A DNA stretch of 64,000 bases from Pristionchus mayeri (GCA_036245805.1 BTRK01000006.1:30260901-30324900); one strand, 5' to 3'. Positions 1 through 14,147 are shown, numbered from the stretch's first letter. The notes: generated from the letters alone by a model not told the origin. Translations and numbers: made by a program.

Positions 1-1538
1 CGGGGATACAATAATTGAGAGAGCGGGAATGAGCATCAGTGTGCAAATGATGCGAAGGGAGATGAAACCAGAATGTTCCCTCTTTCGTACTCTACTACTG
101 CCCATTCTGGTTGTGATCAACCTGCTTGCTGTGTCGACTGCAAGTCTCTAAGGGAGGAGAGAAGAGGTGAATGGAAGAGAGAGGGACAGACCGGGTTGTG
201 CACCCGGTTAGAGGAAGGGTCTAGAGGGTGAGGGATGGCACGGAGGGGCATATCAATGATGAGATACCGGAAGATGAGAACTAGTAGGAGGAAGATGTGT
301 GAAGGGAAGAGGCAATAATAGAGGAAGTGATGAGGGGGGAAGGGGTCAGGAGCAGGGCTAGGCAACGAATCAACAAGTGAGAGAACGGGAGTTCCCTCTA
401 TCCTCGACTGGTCTCCCTGGGGGGGAAGGAGGAGGACAGGCTGAAACAATGCAGCAGACTGGTGTAAAGTTGTGAGAGACGCCCTATACACGAGCAGAGA
501 TGAACTTTGATGTGGGAAGGGAGGAAGAGGGTGCAACTGCGCTCAAACGCACTTCCGATCACCTTCAACTAATTCATCTTCATTTTTCTTTTCAAAAACC
601 TTAGCGGAATGCGAAAGAAGCTCATGTGATGACTTCGTCAAGAGAAAAATGAGTAGAGAAGCAAACAAAATTATAGCAAATCAACCTCAAAAATTTTATT
701 TTGGATAGTTTCATACAGAGTTTACGAAAACACGAACCGTGTATCATCCAGAGTCCAAAGGGCAGAGTCCAGGGAGGGATAAAGAGAAAGAAATAGAGAC
801 TGACAGTTGTTGAGTTGATGGAGGATAAGAAAGAAGCATGAAGAAATGAAGAGAGAGAACGAATGGATTCTCATGGGATGGGGAATGGACTTTGATTGCA
901 GGGAAAGTGTAAGACTCGAGATGAACACATTGTCATCAATTGATCAGCCACTATCTTCTCAACTTTGCTTGCATGTAAAGACAGAGTATCGGGATAATAT
1001 CTATGAAAAGTTGCCTTGAATTTATGCATATTTTGTGATTAATCGGATTGATGAATGCCAATGTTTGTAATATTTTGATAACTGATTTTTGTAGCGAGTT
1101 ATGATAGTTCTCTAAAAAATGCCTGAGGCTTCGCTTATCGGGCTGTCATAACTGACCAAAAAAGAAGTGCGAATAAATGACAAACACGATAACGAGCATT
1201 TTGGCCGACGTTTGACCATTAATATTGTCGAAAATGTAATTTATTTTCTAGACTGTTCGAGAATTCGTTTACATCGTTCAACATCAATGCGTATTCTCAA
1301 GCTTCCAACTCGCTGCGTTGTAAGGAGAATGATTTATGGTTTCGTAAAAATTCGTTAGCGTCAATGATTAGAGGTCAAAAACTCTCAACATTCTCACTCG
1401 AACATGATTTCAATTTCGATAACAAAATTTTAGCATAAAAATACTTCTGGACGGCATCGAACCCAAAAATGCGCGATCAATAGGCGAGCATACCTACTGA
1501 TCCATCAAGGAACAGATCCTCTGTTTTCTCTCAACAGT
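1..1538. other. No gene seen
   Basis: Purine-rich on the + strand to about 900, then AT-rich. The short open frames here have low-complexity translations and no splice-joined structure that I could extend. I see no RNA gene or repeat family. Confidence 0.5.
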
Positions 1539-2030
1539 GGTTGACCAGTTAGAAGGGACGGGTGTTGCGTCAACCAGTGGTTGACCTGTTCCCTGGCCAG
1601 TGGTTAAGCAGTAGTATGGTGGCCACTGGCCAACCACTGCTCTGCACTGGTTGACCACTGGTTAGAAGCTACTTGCTCTAACCCGTCTCGAGCTGAGAGC
1701 GATATGCCAACGAGAAAACTCCGAAACAGTCTAGACGACCGGGCTAAAAGCAAGCCACCGCTAATTTCGCGATCACTATGGTCGTATTTTTGAATGTAGC
1801 TACTCTCGAAACACTGAAGATCCGTGTGAAAGTTGACTACCGTAAGGGGCACTGCTCTTCCATGTAAATGAATAATCTATCTGACCCTCAGAACTTGCAT
1901 ACTGTAGGAGGCCTCTCATCCACTGGTTGACCAGTAGGCAACCAGTGGTCAACCAGTTCCCTGACCAGTGGGTGGGAAACTCCTCATACACTGGTCAGTA
2001 TAGATACTGGTTGACCACTGGTTGGAGAAA
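1539..2030. repeat. Cluster of TGGTTGACCA-type palindromic repeats
   Basis: Two blocks (about 1539-1670 and 1918-2030) are dense in variants of CACTGGTTGACCACTGGTTG and its reverse complement. The shared core is GGTTGACCA. About a dozen copies occur in both orientations, and the blocks share a GTTCCCTG(G/A)CCAGTGG segment. The 250-bp spacer has no copies. It could be a degenerate foldback element with subterminal repeats or a small satellite. No target duplication was identified. Confidence 0.6.
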
Positions 2031-2040
2031 ACCGGAGGAG

Positions 2041-5000
2041 GGTGGACAAAAACCATGATGAGTTAGCTGTTAAAATTTTGCCAATAGAAATAAAATTATG
2101 GATTTATAAAAAATTGTTGAGTACTTTCACAAAAGGAATTAGATATAAGGTCATGGTCCACATTGACGTCCAATAGTTCTCATTCTATATTTTCACGAGA
2201 ACTTTGCAGCTTTCCCTTGTCAGTTCACTCCTACAAGAGATGGCATCTCGAGATATCTCACCGTGATCCTTTCTCTTCTTACTCTAATGTATTCTCTTGT
2301 CATCGAGATCATCTTTAGCTTCTTCTGTAGGTAAACCATAAGATGACGTGAAAATGGATCACACGCGTATAATAACGAAAAGAATCAATAATTAAGGAGA
2401 GAAAGAGAGAAAGAGAGAAATATCTGCTGGATCCCTAAGTCTCTTGTGTAATCTCAATTCTTGGTCATATATGTACGCTCTTAGGTACCATTTTATTCAC
2501 AGCAATTTGTCTCGTTCGGAGAAAGAACGTCGGAAATTATCACTCTAACCTACTTTCGGTCAATTATCATCTCTGGTATCATTTTTGTGAGTAATCGAGC
2601 ACAGACATTTTTTTGGCATTATGCCACCCGCGAAAGAGAATGCAAATGGAAGAAAGTCTTCCTCCTATAGATAGAATGCAGTGCTGAGGACACGATTACA
2701 TAACTCCGTTCCTTATAAATCACATTGTTCTCTTTGACTGAGCATTGCGCGAGTGCCCATTGTCATTCACTCGACTCATTGTGTATTCAGAATACAAAGA
2801 GTGCCGATAAAGGTCGAGAATGCGCCATCGAGAGATCACAGTGGCAACCGTGAACTTACGGTAATCATTGAAGAGCATGAGAATGTTATTAAAGTTATGC
2901 AACACCAACGAAAATGACTATTAATTTATATTTCAGGAGATGATAGAATGGGGTTTAATTAGGTGAACTGGACTAGTAAATCAAAAATAAATCCAATATT
3001 ACATAGAACCATGGATGAATTGCAAAGTATCAGATTGAGTAGCCTCTCAATTTCGCACGATATCGCAATCGTTTTTTGTGATCAGGACATACGCTCCAAT
3101 TAAAATAATTTTCGTGGGTGCTGAGAAACTTTAGGGAGAAAAAATGAAAATACTGGATATTTCAATAAAATACTGTAGCACTCGAAAGTACAAAAGTTAA
3201 CGCATGGGGATACGGTATTCGGTGCCAATTGACCACAGTCTTGGACAATTTCTTATTTATTTGTCGTGGTAAGTTTCTCATTTATTTGTTTATATATTCA
3301 CTCGTTTGTATCCGTTCGGATTCTAGTCTAATCGTAATTACCAGCCGAAGCGTTCAAATGGTCCATGGCAGGTGTGGGCTATTGCTTGTTTACGCGTAAT
3401 GCCCTGGGGTAGAGTCGGTTCGCTTCCTATCTCTTCCCCTCCTCCTCCCCTCTCCTCTCCACTTCCCTTTCCGAACGATAATGTTGTTGTTGGAGTGTTG
3501 CCTGCAGTCAGCACAGTCAGCCTTCATGCCCAATTTTATCGATCTTGTGACTGCCTTCAGTGATCCCCTCTATTCACAACCTTTACAGCTCGTTTACAGT
3601 CGTCATTTGTCCTTTCTTGTCCAGTGTGATGCTTTGTCCTGATCTGCCTTCTTCTCTTTCTTACGCAATCCAGTCAATCCATTCTTTCCAGCATCGGCTG
3701 CCGTATCAAGGCAGGAAGGCGACGACCAAGTCGGTGAGTTTTTTTAAGTTGCATATCGCCGAATTTATTGTATGCGCTTGCCTGACACAAATATGTCTTA
3801 TTGTCAATCTTAGTCTGATGTGTTAAGCAACTGTTCTTCTGTGGGAAGCTTTACACTAAGCCCTGAGGGGGGAGGACTGTCCCCTATTGGTGCCAGGGTG
3901 TGCCGTTCTGACAGCCGTTCGCTCGATCGATTCCGCTCTGCTTTCGGGTTCACTCCCTTCCAAGCTCCAATTACCCCTAGTCTCCCATTAATTATGAATA
4001 ACATTCGCATGATCGAAGGAGACTGTAACCCCCGAGAAAATGATCACTACTCATCAGTTCCAAATTATAGCGAGTACATCTTACATCCTAAATATTGGTC
4101 AATTACTTTCAGTGGCTCCTACGGCTAGTATCAAGGGAAACGTCAATATATTAATCTTTTTGATTCATCACTCTGGAACTTCCCTTCCTCCCACCATTAT
4201 CACTTGTAGATAACAGCAGAATCTTGACTGTCTGATGTTGTACTTTCTCATGTGGTCCTTATTTCATTCCTTTCTTCGTGACATATTTTGTTCCATAGAC
4301 CACTTTTTCTTGATCAAACATATCTTTTCATTGGGTCCTTCTCGATGATATTATTACCTTTTTTCTATATACATGTGATTTGTCTGACGAGAAATCATGA
4401 TGCTCAATTGAGTTGGTCCCCAGTATGGTTGGAATAGATGTGAAAAAAGGCAATGATCATAGTTATTTTATTCATGCAGACCTACCGTAGTCTTATGATT
4501 GTTTTTTTCAATGGCATGAACAATTCCAGGGCCGTTGACTATATGATCAGTGGGTTGATAAGAAGGAATGCCACTAGAGAAGAGATGTGAATTGTATAGC
4601 CGTGTAGAATTGGTACTACACGTACGCTAGATCTGGGTCGGTGATAGTACAGCTTTGAGTGACAAGACTGATGCTTTTTGAATTACTTTTCTTTCTATCC
4701 TGATTTTAGATTAGTTCTCTTTATTAGGTTGTACTGATTCGTTCTCTTCCGGATAAATGGATCATCTGGCGAAGTTACGGTATGGGGATCGAGTTTCGCC
4801 AATGGAGTCTTAAGTAGATGAAGATTACGTGAAGCTCCCACTGACAGGATTGAGTAACTGATCCGTAGTGAGCAATGGCAGTTAACTCCCACTGTGATGG
4901 TTCTACCCCTGCCATTGCGCATTTGAATATGGAATAACGGGAGAAAGACAGACGGCCCGTCTCATGTAGCACCCCCCCCCCCCCCTTCACTCCCAATGGA

Positions 5001-6257
5001 CAGTCCACGATACGAGAAAGCACGTGAAATGGAGAGAGCGGAAGTAGAGAGGGACGAGATAGTACATGGGAGAAAGAGAGTTGTCCTGAGGGCATACGGT
5101 CCGTCTATATAATTAAAGAGCCCCTTTCCGAATGAAGAATCACCATTTAGAGAATCATTTCCGTAGAGCACTCATTTTGAGAGCATAACTGGTCGCGATT
5201 CTAGTTGATGTCTTACTATTGTTGATGGATCAGTGGATTGGCGAATCTTGGAATATCTCAATAGCTCGGCCTTCATAACGAACGGAATGGCCAGGGTTGC
5301 GGCCGTATATATTGGTCAGAGTGGCTTGCGCAAGTCCCCATATCGGATAACTCATTTGATCGTACTCTATATAGAAGGATGGAATGTGCAAAGTGAAGAG
5401 ACTCTATGTCACTAATATTCCTTCGTGAATATAACCTTTCGAGCGTTCACATAGTTCCATTGTTACAGTTCCCGAGAAAAGGTTTATGTATTTTTTTAAA
5501 ATTTTTACTCCGACTTATAATCGTTTCACTGAAAGAAAATTGCAAGTCGAACCCGTCTCGCATTATGCTGTATTAAACATGTCTGAATTCGATACAGTTC
5601 ATTACTTCTGCATCGTCCTTATCAATATGTATCCACCTATTTTGGAAGATAATGTGATTGATGCACGACAATAGTTCGATTTCTTCTCTTTCTTTTGTTA
5701 TTCTCTCTTCCTATATCTTTCACAGTGGGTGGTCATGCCGTGAACCTCTTAAATCCCCTCTTCTTCTGTTTTCATTTCACAGCAGGAATCCCTCTCCCCA
5801 GTGCCCTTCGGCCTTTTTCACCTCTTTCCAATCCATTACGGGAGCCCTTGAGCGATTCGAGCTCGTCAGAAAACCAGCTAACAAAACTTCTCCCTTCTCT
5901 ACTTTCTTCCTCCCTAATGGGTTGAGTCAAGGTCTTCAAATGGATTCCTTTTCTTCAGAAGGAACTACTTGCCGAAGGGCACAAGAAGCAATCAAGGGCA
6001 GTTAGCCTGTGAAGTACCTCCTCTATTGTGAACTACGAGATACGGTAGACTACTCCATTCCATGATCTTCGCCCCTTCATCATCTCGATGAGACTATCGA
6101 GTGTTGATGTGATCCCCCTTGAATCAGTACTCGGAATGTGTGGAGTGAGGAGGGAACAATTGAAGAGAGAAGGACAGGTCGATCACTTAGAATGGCCATT
6201 GTGTCGATCCATCCCCTCTTTGACACCCAAAGAGTCCAATGCCCATCATCAGGCATG
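2041..6257. other. No gene supported
   Basis: AT-rich sequence to about 3350, then pyrimidine-rich sequence. It contains a C run near 4971-4985. Open frames at 3372-3826 and 5658-6005 are low-complexity Ser/Pro/Leu translations of CT-rich DNA, with no recognisable domain. Confidence 0.45.
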
Positions 6258-6671
6258 GGTCCCTACCAAAACGTCCCCCCTCTCCCTCTGGCAGTCTCTC
6301 TAATCAAATTTTGAAGTTTTAATTACATAACTCAATTAATATTGGTTCAAAAGCTTCGTTCCTTTTTGATTATTAAAGAGCTTGAGCTGTTCTATCTTTC
6401 ATATGTTGATGACTAAGAGCTCATACTCACATGAACTTTGCTATACTATCAATTGCGATAATTATTGCATTTGATAGCATAGCGAAGTTTCTGTGAGTCT
6501 GAGCTCTTAGGCATCAACATACAAAAGATAGAACAGCTCAAGCTCTTTAATAATCAAAAAGGAACGAAGCTTTTAAACCAATATTAATTGAGTTATGTAA
6601 TTAAAACTTCAAAATTTGATTAGAGAGGCGGGGACTGCCAAAGGGAGAGGGGGGACGTTTTGGTAGGGACC
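6258..6671. mobile_element. Foldback MITE with 11-bp flanking direct repeat
   Basis: The 414-bp element is almost wholly an inverted repeat. It starts GGTCCCTACCAAAACGTCC and ends with the reverse complement, and the arms pair to a short centre near 6465. The 11-mer CATCAGGCATG lies directly outside both ends (6247-6257 and 6672-6682), which is a plausible target-site duplication. Duplications of 9-11 bp are typical of Mutator-like (MULE) elements, so a non-autonomous MULE is the best guess. It has no coding capacity. Confidence 0.8.
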
Positions 6672-6682
6672 CATCAGGCATG

Positions 6683-8032
6683 TCATTCTCCTATCCATTC
6701 TACTCCTCTTTTAGTATCCATTCTTTCGCCGAGAGGGTAATGTTGCAAGATTATATGACAGTTGGTTCTTCAATTTAGGTGGAAACTCGGGGACTGCTGT
6801 GATTAGGTACAATTTGAAATCCCTCTTTGTCTTTGGGTGCGGGGTGGTTGGTATTTGGCAGTGGAGGGAAATGCTAGGCGATTGTGAGTCAAAAAGAGGC
6901 GAGAGATGCATCATCCACCCATGATCAATCCTCGATGCAAGGGTACACGTGAAGAACGGCCTACGATTTTTACCGTACATCGAGATCATGGTTATTTACG
7001 AGCGTGCGTCATACGGTAGTCGAGGCGAAGAGAGATCCACTCATGGAAGGTTGATTACCTCTCTGAGCGAGATCAGAGGGAGCCGATTGGAAATAAGTGG
7101 AGAGATAGGAAAGATCTTGTTTATACATATCTGAGTGTAGAGAACGTCTGGATTAGCGGATCTGCACCTGAATATGTAGCAATGATTTCGCGATTTCATG
7201 CTTTCGTGGGGGATATTGAAGAATACGTGGTAATATAGATGACGTATCAATGGCAATCGGACAGTCTCCACTGGCTGACCCCGTGGCTGGGTTGAGCAAT
7301 GACTGACTGCATATTGCGTAGTCATTTCCGACCTTTGCCGACCCATTCGGAGATAGAATATTGGAAGAGGGAAGACCAGTCCTTATCAAGCCCTCTCCCC
7401 GCCCTTCTATCATCCTCCCCCCCCCCCCTCTTCCCCTATCTCCCTCCCATTCATAAGGCCTCTCTCCAGAGTTCGTGACTCGTTGCGTAATCGATTGGTA
7501 GGAAGGAACTTATTCTTGTGGCAGTTCGTACGCTCACTGTAGAGCTCTTCATTTCCAAATTTTATATTTCCTTCCATTGAGATTTGCGAATATACATCAT
7601 AATATTTTAAATTTTGTAAATATTCCACTTATTTATTTTTAGTAATTATTCACATAGTCACGAATTTTTCAGTAAAAAACTCTTTATAATTCCATTTGAC
7701 TCGATGAGCAAGTGTCCGTCTCTTTGAATTGCCCCAGGCTCATTCGATGCCTTGCTAACTGTGTGCACTCTCCTTTCATTCGTTCCTGCCTAATTTGGTG
7801 TCTCTCAAGGGTCTTTTCTACAGTATCCCGCAGTCTCCCCCTCACCCGGGGCAGATAAGATTGCGAGTCCATAAAGGGAAATGGATATGGCTGCTGTTTT
7901 TTGCCCATTCACTTTCTACTTTCACTTTCAAAGTCGGCTCCAGACAGATTAATGAGCTAGGATAGTGCATTGAGTGGAAGGGCAAAAGGATCCCTGGGGC
8001 AAGAATACCGTATTCCACACATTTGTGGTTGT
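6683..8032. other. No gene supported
   Basis: Mixed-composition sequence with a C run near 7421-7430. The open frames here lack splice-consistent extensions or family motifs. Confidence 0.45.
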
Positions 8033-8040
8033 GTATCGTG

Positions 8041-8378
8041 TAGGGTTGGTTTCGTGAGAAAAAAACGCTGCTAAATTTCTCGATCAGGGAGAAATGATCT
8101 CGATAATTATCGAAATGAATGAAAATACAAATTGAGATCTCATTTCGAATCGAGATCTCGATTAAAATTGAGAATCAATAGATTTGAGAACCCTTTACTT
8201 TTCCATTCCCCCACTCTCTGACCGGTCATTTGAAAGGGAGGAACGACGAATGGAATGTAGATTGAGAACGGATCGAAAAATGAGATCTCTATTGGGATTC
8301 CTTTGTTCTCGCGAGAAGGAGATAATTGATTCAAAATCAATTTGAGATCTCAGTTTCTCTCTCATCGGGCCAACCCTA
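8041..8378. mobile_element. hAT-type MITE with 8-bp target duplication
   Basis: The 338-bp element has termini TAGGGTTGG and CCAACCCTA and partly inverted internal sequence rich in GAGATCTC-like segments. The 8-mer GTATCGTG flanks it on both sides (8033-8040 and 8379-8386). An 8-bp duplication with TAGGGTTGG-type ends is characteristic of hAT-superfamily miniature elements. It has no transposase. Confidence 0.8.
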
Positions 8379-9214
8379 GTATCGTGGATGTGCTGTATAC
8401 TGTACTGGGGATTCCCTCGTCATACTACCCCTCCCTACAGGGCGAGAGTCCTCGTGGCCATATTGCCTCAGGGCGATCTCGTGTCCTCAGGGAAACATTC
8501 CAATACGGAGAAGGATCCACCCCCTCCAGAAGGACACTCAAAGGGCCTATTACGTCATCCCCTCCCTGAGGTCAAACAGCCGGGTCTGAGAAGGACTGAG
8601 TCTCTCTTTCTCTCCTGTCTGTCGTCTCTTCAGCTGAGTAGTCTCTCTTTCCGTGGATCGAGATGGTGTCGTCTCGAGAAAGAGACTAATGAGGAAACGA
8701 GGACAGATGGCAGCTGCAAAGATTGGGGATGTGATGCAAGGGGGTGGAGGGTGTGATTTGCGATGATGAGGCTGATAGGAGGGGAACAGGTGGGATGTGA
8801 GGTGATGACATGAGGGGATAGTCGTAGACAGAGTGAGGACTCCGTTGGCGGGTGAGGATGTGCTGCAAGATAGAGAATAGGGAATGTGCAGGCGATGGAA
8901 GGCAGAAGGGGAGGGGAGGAGGAGATTGATGGCTGCCTGTCCTGATCTGCCGCCGAAGAGGCTGTAACTCCCCTGTAGGAGATGGGGATGATGGACGGTC
9001 TCCCTTCCACACACACTCTCTCGTCTCTCTCACAGAAGAGAGAGAAGGAGAAAGGGACGACAATGTTCCACAGGCTTCTGTTCAGAGAGGGAGGGGGATC
9101 CATCCCCTGTTGAGGGTGTGGCTGAAGTGGAGAAGCAGCTGCGAGCTGCTACCGACTGTAAATAACCGAGTGAAGGGAGAACCAGAAGTAGATCAAAACT
9201 ATGTGCTTGTCCAC

Positions 9215-9294
9215 GGATATGGTAGACACTCTAAATGTAGGAGTGTATATGGAATGTAGGAGTGGATATGGTAGACACTCTAAATGTAGGAGTG
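9215..9294. repeat. Two 31-bp direct repeats
   Basis: A 31-bp unit beginning GGATATGGTAGACACTC is present identically at 9215-9245 and 9264-9294. The 18-bp spacer repeats part of the unit (GGAATGTAGGAGT). It looks like a small local duplication. Confidence 0.7.
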
Positions 9295-12200
9295 GTAGTT
9301 GAAGGACTTTATATATGAGCTTATATACAGTAGGTCTCGATTTGAATAGCGCCCTTGGGATAGGGAATGACCCGAGGTTATGACTGCAGGGCTAATCCGT
9401 AATGAGTCCCTCTGCGATAGCATGTGTGGTGAGAGAGAGAGGTCGAGGGGCAGAGTACCGTATCCCTCCCTGCAAGTCCCCCTCCCGAGATGTCCTCATT
9501 CAAATATGAGCACACTTGGTGGGATGATCTCCGAGATACTCTCCTCGATCCCCACACTCTCTCTTCGATCCCCTCTCTGTCTGGTTGAGTCTCTTCTAGA
9601 ATCTTCCCTCTCTCCCAGATGAGACTCACTCAGCCATTATTATTACGCTAGCTGGAGGAGAGATGGTCGGGTCAGAGAGGAGGGACGGGGGGAGGGGAGG
9701 GAGAGGAAGGATGGTACTGCCGAAGAGGATCGAAGGGGCGGGCAGAAGAGCCCTCTGGCAATGTGCCAAAGGGAAGGGATTCAAATTGTGTAGGGGGCTA
9801 TTGCTCCTCGGTCTTGTCTCCATCTACCATTCTTCTTTCCTTCGGGAGTCCGTCTCGATATCATAACTGGCATTCGAGTAAATGGCGTGGAGGTGGGTGC
9901 CAACCCGTGTCTCCATTTCTTCCTTCTCTTCTCTACTCGTCACACACCGATATTCGAATCGAAAGTGCGGCATTTGGCCGGTGATGTTTTCTCTTTGTGA
10001 TGCCCCTATCACTCATCTCCTCCTCGCTGCTCTCCTTCTTTCCTTATCTCTACCTCTCACTTTCGATCGGGCACGCTCTCTGAATCAGACCCCTCGCGCT
10101 TCCTTTGGTCGTGTTTCCATCAGAGTATCATTCCCCTACGAATCTGCACTTTCAACTGATTAATCAGAGGAGTCTTCCCTTCCCTTCCCTTCTCTTCTCA
10201 TATAGATGCCCTTCTCATGAGTGTTCACGTAGTCCTTTGTATGCAATGGAATGGCGCAATTCTCTTCTCCCTCATCTCATTTTTCCGTTCGCTCATTCTC
10301 CTCTTTCCTTTCTTCTCGACATTCTTCGGTTCTCGATGCGATTGCGTGATCCATAGGACGTAGAGGGGGAGGAGATAGAGGAGGAGGGGATTGCGCGATA
10401 TTCTCCAGTCTCTTGCGAGCACCATTCTAATTTAGTGGACGATCGACAAGCAGGCACAAGCTCGATTATTCACAAGTCGTGATTTGATATCGCGCAAATT
10501 CGTCAAGTCCTGTCAAGGTTTGGCTTTTAGAGTGAACTGCTTCACTGCCTGCCTTGGAATTTATTAGACCACTCACTATGATTTCCAACTGAATTCCTCT
10601 CCAAATTGCTCTTCCCTCTTCTCTCCTCTGTCTGTCACTCAGCCATCAAGCAACATTCTGGCACTGTAGATGCAGAGAAAAGATAGAGGGGAGGGGGATG
10701 GAGATGCTTCTATATGCACTGCCTTTGTCTACTCATCCTTTGGCTTCTACGTGAAATTTTTCATTAAGGTTGTTACAAGACTGTTAAGGTTTCGAAAGAG
10801 CTCAAAATATTAATTGGATGTAGGAGTACTCTGATTTCAATGCATTATCTACTATGACTTGGTGCTAGGAACGGGATGACTACTCCTCCAATAGATTCTC
10901 GTGCATCGTAGTGAGGGTAGACCGAGCAGCAGCCGCCGTTCGCATGTTCTTTGATGAGATGAGAAGGCAGGCAATTAGTCATTTGCACCAATCACAATTC
11001 GTCTGCAGGGAGACGTATGGAGGTCTTTGCTCCCCTTTTGCTTTCGAATTGAGAGAAGACTGGCTCCTTCTGAGATGCCGATAGTGCCTGGCACACTGTA
11101 ACAGGTGGCCTCTAGCATGAGGGAGAGAGGGGAGAGCTTGCATGACCCCAGTCTGGAAGAGATTGCGCGCATTTCCGAGCAAGGATGCCATGTGGGTCAT
11201 CACGCTGAGATCAAAGCATTCCCTTAGACTAACTGGATTGTTTGTGGTCCGTTGTGCTCGTAGAGTCGCGATCTCCGTTGTTCTTGAGATCCATGGAGTT
11301 CCATCTCCTTCCCTCACCCTATCGATGTCTCTCCATTCCTCGTGTATACACTGCTCCTCCTCCGTTATGTAATTTATCGGCCGTTGGAGGTCGAGATGTT
11401 CTTTCGGGACTCATCCCTGTCTAATCTCTCCTTCCCCTCTGTTCCTCCTGTGTGTGAGATGGAATGGACAGTTGGCCTGCTTATCCTCATTCCATTCTTC
11501 ACGAGAGACTTCATTCTCACTTGCGCAATGAGGGAGAAGACTCCCATCCACAGTCAGTCGACAGTTGGTCACTGGGGACACGATGAGGTAGCCCCCCCCC
11601 CCCCCCCCCATCTCCCTCTCTGAGGATATGGCGCAGCTTCCTACCGTATCCCGATCATTCTTCCTTTTCTACACCTCTAACCGATCGATGGCGGCTCTTC
11701 ATTTGAAGCTATCGTATCTGACACAGTCTCCTTCTCCTCTATCCAGCTGATTTGTAGGTCGTGTTTGAGTAGTGACTTTGTCCTTGTTTGTCGTGTGTCC
11801 GAGTGGATCACGAAAGACGACTGACCGACACGGGCCTCGTTTTGTGTGTTTGCACCACTGGGGACGAGCCTGGAGGGGAAGGGGAAGAGCGAGGGAAATT
11901 CCATCCAGAGAGAGGTGTTAAACGACCCGTGCACAAAAGCAGTGAAAGGAAGACCTCTTTCGAATTTCCCTTTCGTTTACCCGCTCCTACAGAACCATTT
12001 ACGAAGACCGGTACTGCCAATTTGCCTGAGGGGACGGCAACCGGAAGAACCTATTCGAATGCAGGAGAGCGGATGAATACGGTACCCGGGTGGAGAGTGG
12101 TGCGACCCCGAGTGAACTCGCCATGCACAAGTGTGAACTGGTTGCGCAAGTTGCTTTGAGTGACACACGCGATCAGTCTCTTATTCGTGGATGATTATCC

Positions 12201-14045
12201 CGAGGAGGACTTAACAGTGGATGGATAGGGAGACGATATGATCTATACATAGATATGGATCCCCTTTGCATCTCTAGAGACGACTCAATGAAAGACCTGG
12301 TTGGAGGGAGGTTAGATCATCATTCATTCGTTAGTGCGGGGACGAGAGTGAATCACCTGGCCGTTCTCTCTCTCTCTCATCTCACAGAGTGACGCCCTCT
12401 CTATTCAATGCAGTCTATTGCGAGAATGCAACGGATCGTAAAGAATTGCCGCCCTCTGTCCCTTTGAGGAAGCTTCCCTTCACCAGCTGCTTCCTATGTA
12501 CCGCACACATTCGAGGACTACTGTGGGGTTACGGTATCGCGTGGTGAAGATTTGCCGAGTACGGTAATGTGGATGGAACCCCCGGTGTACTGAGGACATG
12601 AATTGAAAGGGAATAGAGGAAGGGTGGCGATTTGTGAATTGGCAGTAATGATGCATTGGGTAGATGCCTGGGGATAGGAAAGAGAGAGATGGAATTTGAA
12701 TTTGGAAGAGAGTTGGTCGAGAGATATGAGTAGAATAAGGAAGAGTGACGGGAGATGGAGAATCGAAGAGATATATCACTGTCTTCCAATGTGTGCATCT
12801 TCCTTATCTCATATGGTCAGCTGTTTTCTCTCTGGATGATGAGAGTGTGGTGGAATGCATGAGGTAGTCACTCAACAGATTGCACCCCATTGTCCGAGTG
12901 GTGAGCTTATCCCCTCTCTCTCTCCACCACAAGAACAGCTGAAGTGAGATAATGGGGCTTCATGCTGGGTGCGCCAGAGAGAGAGAGAGAGAAGGCAGGA
13001 GGGGATTTGCTTGTGATGGTATAATAATATTCTGAATGAGATGCAGATGACTTCGCTATCAGAGTTGGAGAACACCTCAATGCCATCACCAATTTCGAAT
13101 GAACCTCTCTCTTCTCGCTCTACCCTGGTCGTTCTGTCATTTCTGCCCCCTCCGTTCGCTTTTTGCATGTTCTGTAGTCTAGTCTCTCATCCTTCTCTCC
13201 TCTATTTCGTCCCTGTCTCTTTCGGCCTTCTTCGTCTGTCCTTCGACCATATCGAATAGAAATACCGTATACTATCTACCGTATTCCTCGGGTGTCGTAT
13301 TGAGATACAATTCTCCATCTTTTCCTATTCAAATGGTCGTAACCTTCGTGAGTTGTTCTCATCTCAAGGTAAAGATTGCCTATGGGATCATTTATGGTGC
13401 CTTTCTCTGTCCAGGGTCAGAAGGGAGCTTAGTGAGGCGAAGTGATGACCCTGCTCTGACCCGAAAGAGTCCATCGGGAGGAGATGGGAATGAGTTAATT
13501 GGCAGGATCAGTCTTACATAGTGGTGGTGAGGAAGGGAAAGAAGTTGCTGGTCTACCAGGGGAGGAATGGACAACTGTGTGTAGTCTCCTTGGAAGATAA
13601 ATAACTCTCTCAATATTTCCTCTCTTCTTAATTTACAGTATGGTGCATTTGAATGAAGCCTCGAGCGTCGTTTTGATTCGACCACAAGGAGACCATTAGC
13701 AGTGCTGTTTGTTTAGTTTATACGCGTTGACCATCATTCCATCTGATATACTCAATCGCCTGCCCATCCCTATCTCCCTTCCTCTCTCATCTCCATCTCA
13801 GAGTCCTCTTGATCTATCGGTTCTACTGAGTACCAAAGGGAGGTCATGCTAAGGTCTCCCTACCTGCATTCCCTCTCGTAATCAGCAGGCACTTAGGTGT
13901 GCATCTACACTCATTTTTTTTGAAATTGTGATTCTCAGTCGTATGATTCATTTATTCCACCATAGGATATGCATTTATGTGTCTCGCGATCTTATTTTAA
14001 TTGAACGCTAATTTGAGTATGAATGGCACTGTCTTCTCATTGTAG

Positions 14046-14147
14046 GTAATCGTCCTCTCGTCTTCCTTCCTCGTCTGCCATTCGAAGGGATCTAAGAGGG
14101 TGCAGCAGCTGCAGAAGAAGACGAGAGATGAACAGTTTAAGAAGTGA
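14046..14147 (+). CDS. Candidate isolated terminal exon, unknown protein
   Basis: A splice-acceptor-like TTGTAG at 14040-14045 is followed by 33 in-frame codons and TGA. The end of the frame reads HSKGSKRVQQLQKKTRDEQF plus KK, a basic, Gln-rich tail unlike the surrounding low-complexity translations. The first residues are hydrophobic. I found no partner exon upstream with matching phase and recognise no family. It may be a real last exon or a chance frame. Confidence 0.25.
   Translation, partial: VIVLSSSFLVCHSKGSKRVQQLQKKTRDEQFKK

Noticed and set aside
8550..9103. Three overlapping minus-strand frames of 125-157 aa
   Set aside because: Low-complexity Ser/Pro/Leu translations of pyrimidine-rich DNA, with no splice-linked exons or conserved motifs.
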